Positions 63,280-64,000 of a stretch of 64,000 bases of DNA are shown piece after piece. This DNA is from Oscillospiraceae bacterium (lineage in GTDB: Bacteria; Bacillota; Clostridia; Oscillospirales; Ruminococcaceae): the NCBI GenBank assembly GCA_902363145.1, contig CABIZB010000009.1, positions 14,707-78,706 of the forward strand, given 5' to 3'. The position numbers were made by a program, and so were the translations under genes. Numbering within the stretch: the stretch's first letter is position 1; each line of letters begins with the position of its first letter. The notes under the pieces are model-generated. The model was not told where the DNA came from and made no database searches. It saw nothing but the letters and a program-made list of their open reading frames with translations.

Positions 63280-63534
63280 TTGCCATACAGAACCGTTAAA
63301 CCCGCTTATCCGGCACTGGAAGTAGAAATTGCCTGCAGGCAAATAAAGAAGAAAGACATAGCGAAAGCAGTTGGGATCAGCGCTGACTACCTGAGCAAAA
63401 AACTGACGGGGCGTTCAGGCTTCACACTTGATGAAGCTCTTGCAATACATGAAAAATACTTTTCAGATGTTCCGGTACAGGTACTGTTCAAAAAAAGCGG
63501 CGAAGTACATTCGCACTCCGCCAAAGAAAACTAA
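63280..63534 (+). CDS. Second Cro-like HTH protein
   Basis: 84 residues from TTG 63280 (AAGGAG 11 bases upstream, GAGGAG closer). PAYPALEVEIACRQIKKKDI and ISADYLSKKLTGRSGF align end to end with the 61272 protein, so the two are paralogues about 1.9 kb apart. Probably a second DNA-binding regulator of the early region. Confidence 0.72.
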   Translation: MPYRTVKPAYPALEVEIACRQIKKKDIAKAVGISADYLSKKLTGRSGFTLDEALAIHEKYFSDVPVQVLFKKSGEVHSHSAKEN

Positions 63535-63546
63535 ATTTTGCCAAGC

Positions 63547-63693
63547 TTACTTCTTGCTGCTCTTAGAAGATGTCTTGGTCTGAGAAAGAGCGCTTCCGGC
63601 AACTGACTTAGAAGTCTTGCTGTATCGACCATCTCTGAGAATAGTCGATGCTTTTGAAGCGACAGACGCACTTGTCTGCTTAGTGTTTGACAT
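63547..63693 (-). CDS. 48-residue Ser/Lys-rich protein
   Basis: ATG 63693 with GGGAGG at good spacing; reads MSNTKQTSASVASKAST, then ILRDGRYSKTSKSVAGSALS and a Ser/Lys tail ending in a stop at 63547. Short proteins of this shape occur in mobile elements of gut Firmicutes; function unknown. A consensus promoter lies directly upstream. Confidence 0.72.
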   Translation of the reverse strand: MSNTKQTSASVASKASTILRDGRYSKTSKSVAGSALSQTKTSSKSSKK

Positions 63694-63727
63694 GAACATT
63701 CCTCCCTTCATATTAGTTTATAGCTTA

Positions 63728-63756
63728 ATTATACTACATATAGTAATTATTGTCAA
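63728..63756 (-). promoter_or_regulatory. Promoter of the 48-residue protein gene
   Basis: TTGACA, a 17-bp spacer and TATAAT on the minus strand: a perfect consensus, 35 bases before the start. Confidence 0.78.
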
Positions 63757-63864
63757 TAAAATAGCTATATATGGTATTTACGAAAAACTTTGGGAGTTGT
63801 TTGTCAACCTGCACAATTTATAAAATATTAACACGTCTAAATATTATAAGAAGGAGAAATAAAT

Positions 63865-64000
63865 ATGAATGAAACCACAAAGCCCATCATCAGAGAAATG
63901 ATGTCCGAAAGCGGACGCAGGATCATACTCGTGAACGAGCCAAGCCCTGAGATTATGGCAAAATGCCTCAAGCGTATCATCGACAAGAAGCTGCTTGAAG
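63865..64000 (+). CDS. Hypothetical protein, 5' part
   Basis: AAGGAG lies eight bases before ATG 63865. The visible 45 residues begin MNETTKPIIREMMSESGRR and are open to the window end. Not recognised; it continues the element's plus-strand genes. Confidence 0.65.
   Translation, partial: MNETTKPIIREMMSESGRRIILVNEPSPEIMAKCLKRIIDKKLLE

Overview
The window looks like chromosomal DNA of a plant-fibre-degrading gut or rumen Clostridium relative, most like Ruminococcus (Oscillospiraceae). The reasons are Gram-positive ribosome binding sites, a tryptophan T-box leader, lipoprotein-type secreted xylanase and sugar-binding proteins, and a large xylan/xylose locus. The genus is inferred from gene content only. 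I saw no rRNA, tRNA or CRISPR array.

Layout. 1-5 kb: plus-strand housekeeping run (rpiB end, upp, glmS, a family 2 glycosyltransferase, ppa, cdd). 5-11 kb, minus strand: pyrG, a TrpXYZ-type ABC transporter under a UGG T-box, and bioY. 11-17.7 kb, minus strand: a flippase / orphan ABC ATPase / CsoR-like group, then a four-gene group (phosphatase, membrane protein, pseudouridine synthase, unknown). 17.8-20.4 kb, plus strand: a CobW-type GTPase, a choloylglycine-hydrolase-family enzyme and a flavin reductase. 13.4-14.0 and 20.5-21.4 kb are gene-poor and share related, hairpin-rich DNA.

21.4-55.7 kb is a xylan utilisation region. It holds a CE2-like acetyl esterase, a secreted CBM22-like/GH10 xylanase, a type B carboxylesterase, three GH43 enzymes, a lone sugar-binding lipoprotein, transaldolase, GH67 alpha-glucuronidase, an intracellular GH10, a two-domain esterase, xylB, xylA, a GH3 beta-xylosidase, a DUF4380 protein, an AraC regulator, a sensor-GGDEF protein and an LplBC-like ABC transporter whose binding-protein gene has one in-frame TAG. 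The implied route is: cut decorated xylan outside, import oligosaccharides, remove acetyl, feruloyl, arabinosyl and glucuronyl groups inside, release xylose, then xylulose-5-phosphate and the pentose phosphate pathway.

The same region is littered with small mobile DNA. A 161-bp element shares its end with an IS5-type transposase relic. A 100-bp palindromic element has one copy nested inside a 161-bp copy. IS4-like and IS5-like pseudogenes are also present, as is the relic of a deleted second xylanase.

57.1-64 kb is the left end of an integrated element (prophage or integrative element) that runs out of the window. It has a large serine recombinase, a candidate small RNA, a lipoprotein, a LexA/CI-like repressor facing a Cro-like gene across shared operators, and an early plus-strand run interleaved with three small minus-strand genes, each with its own near-consensus promoter.
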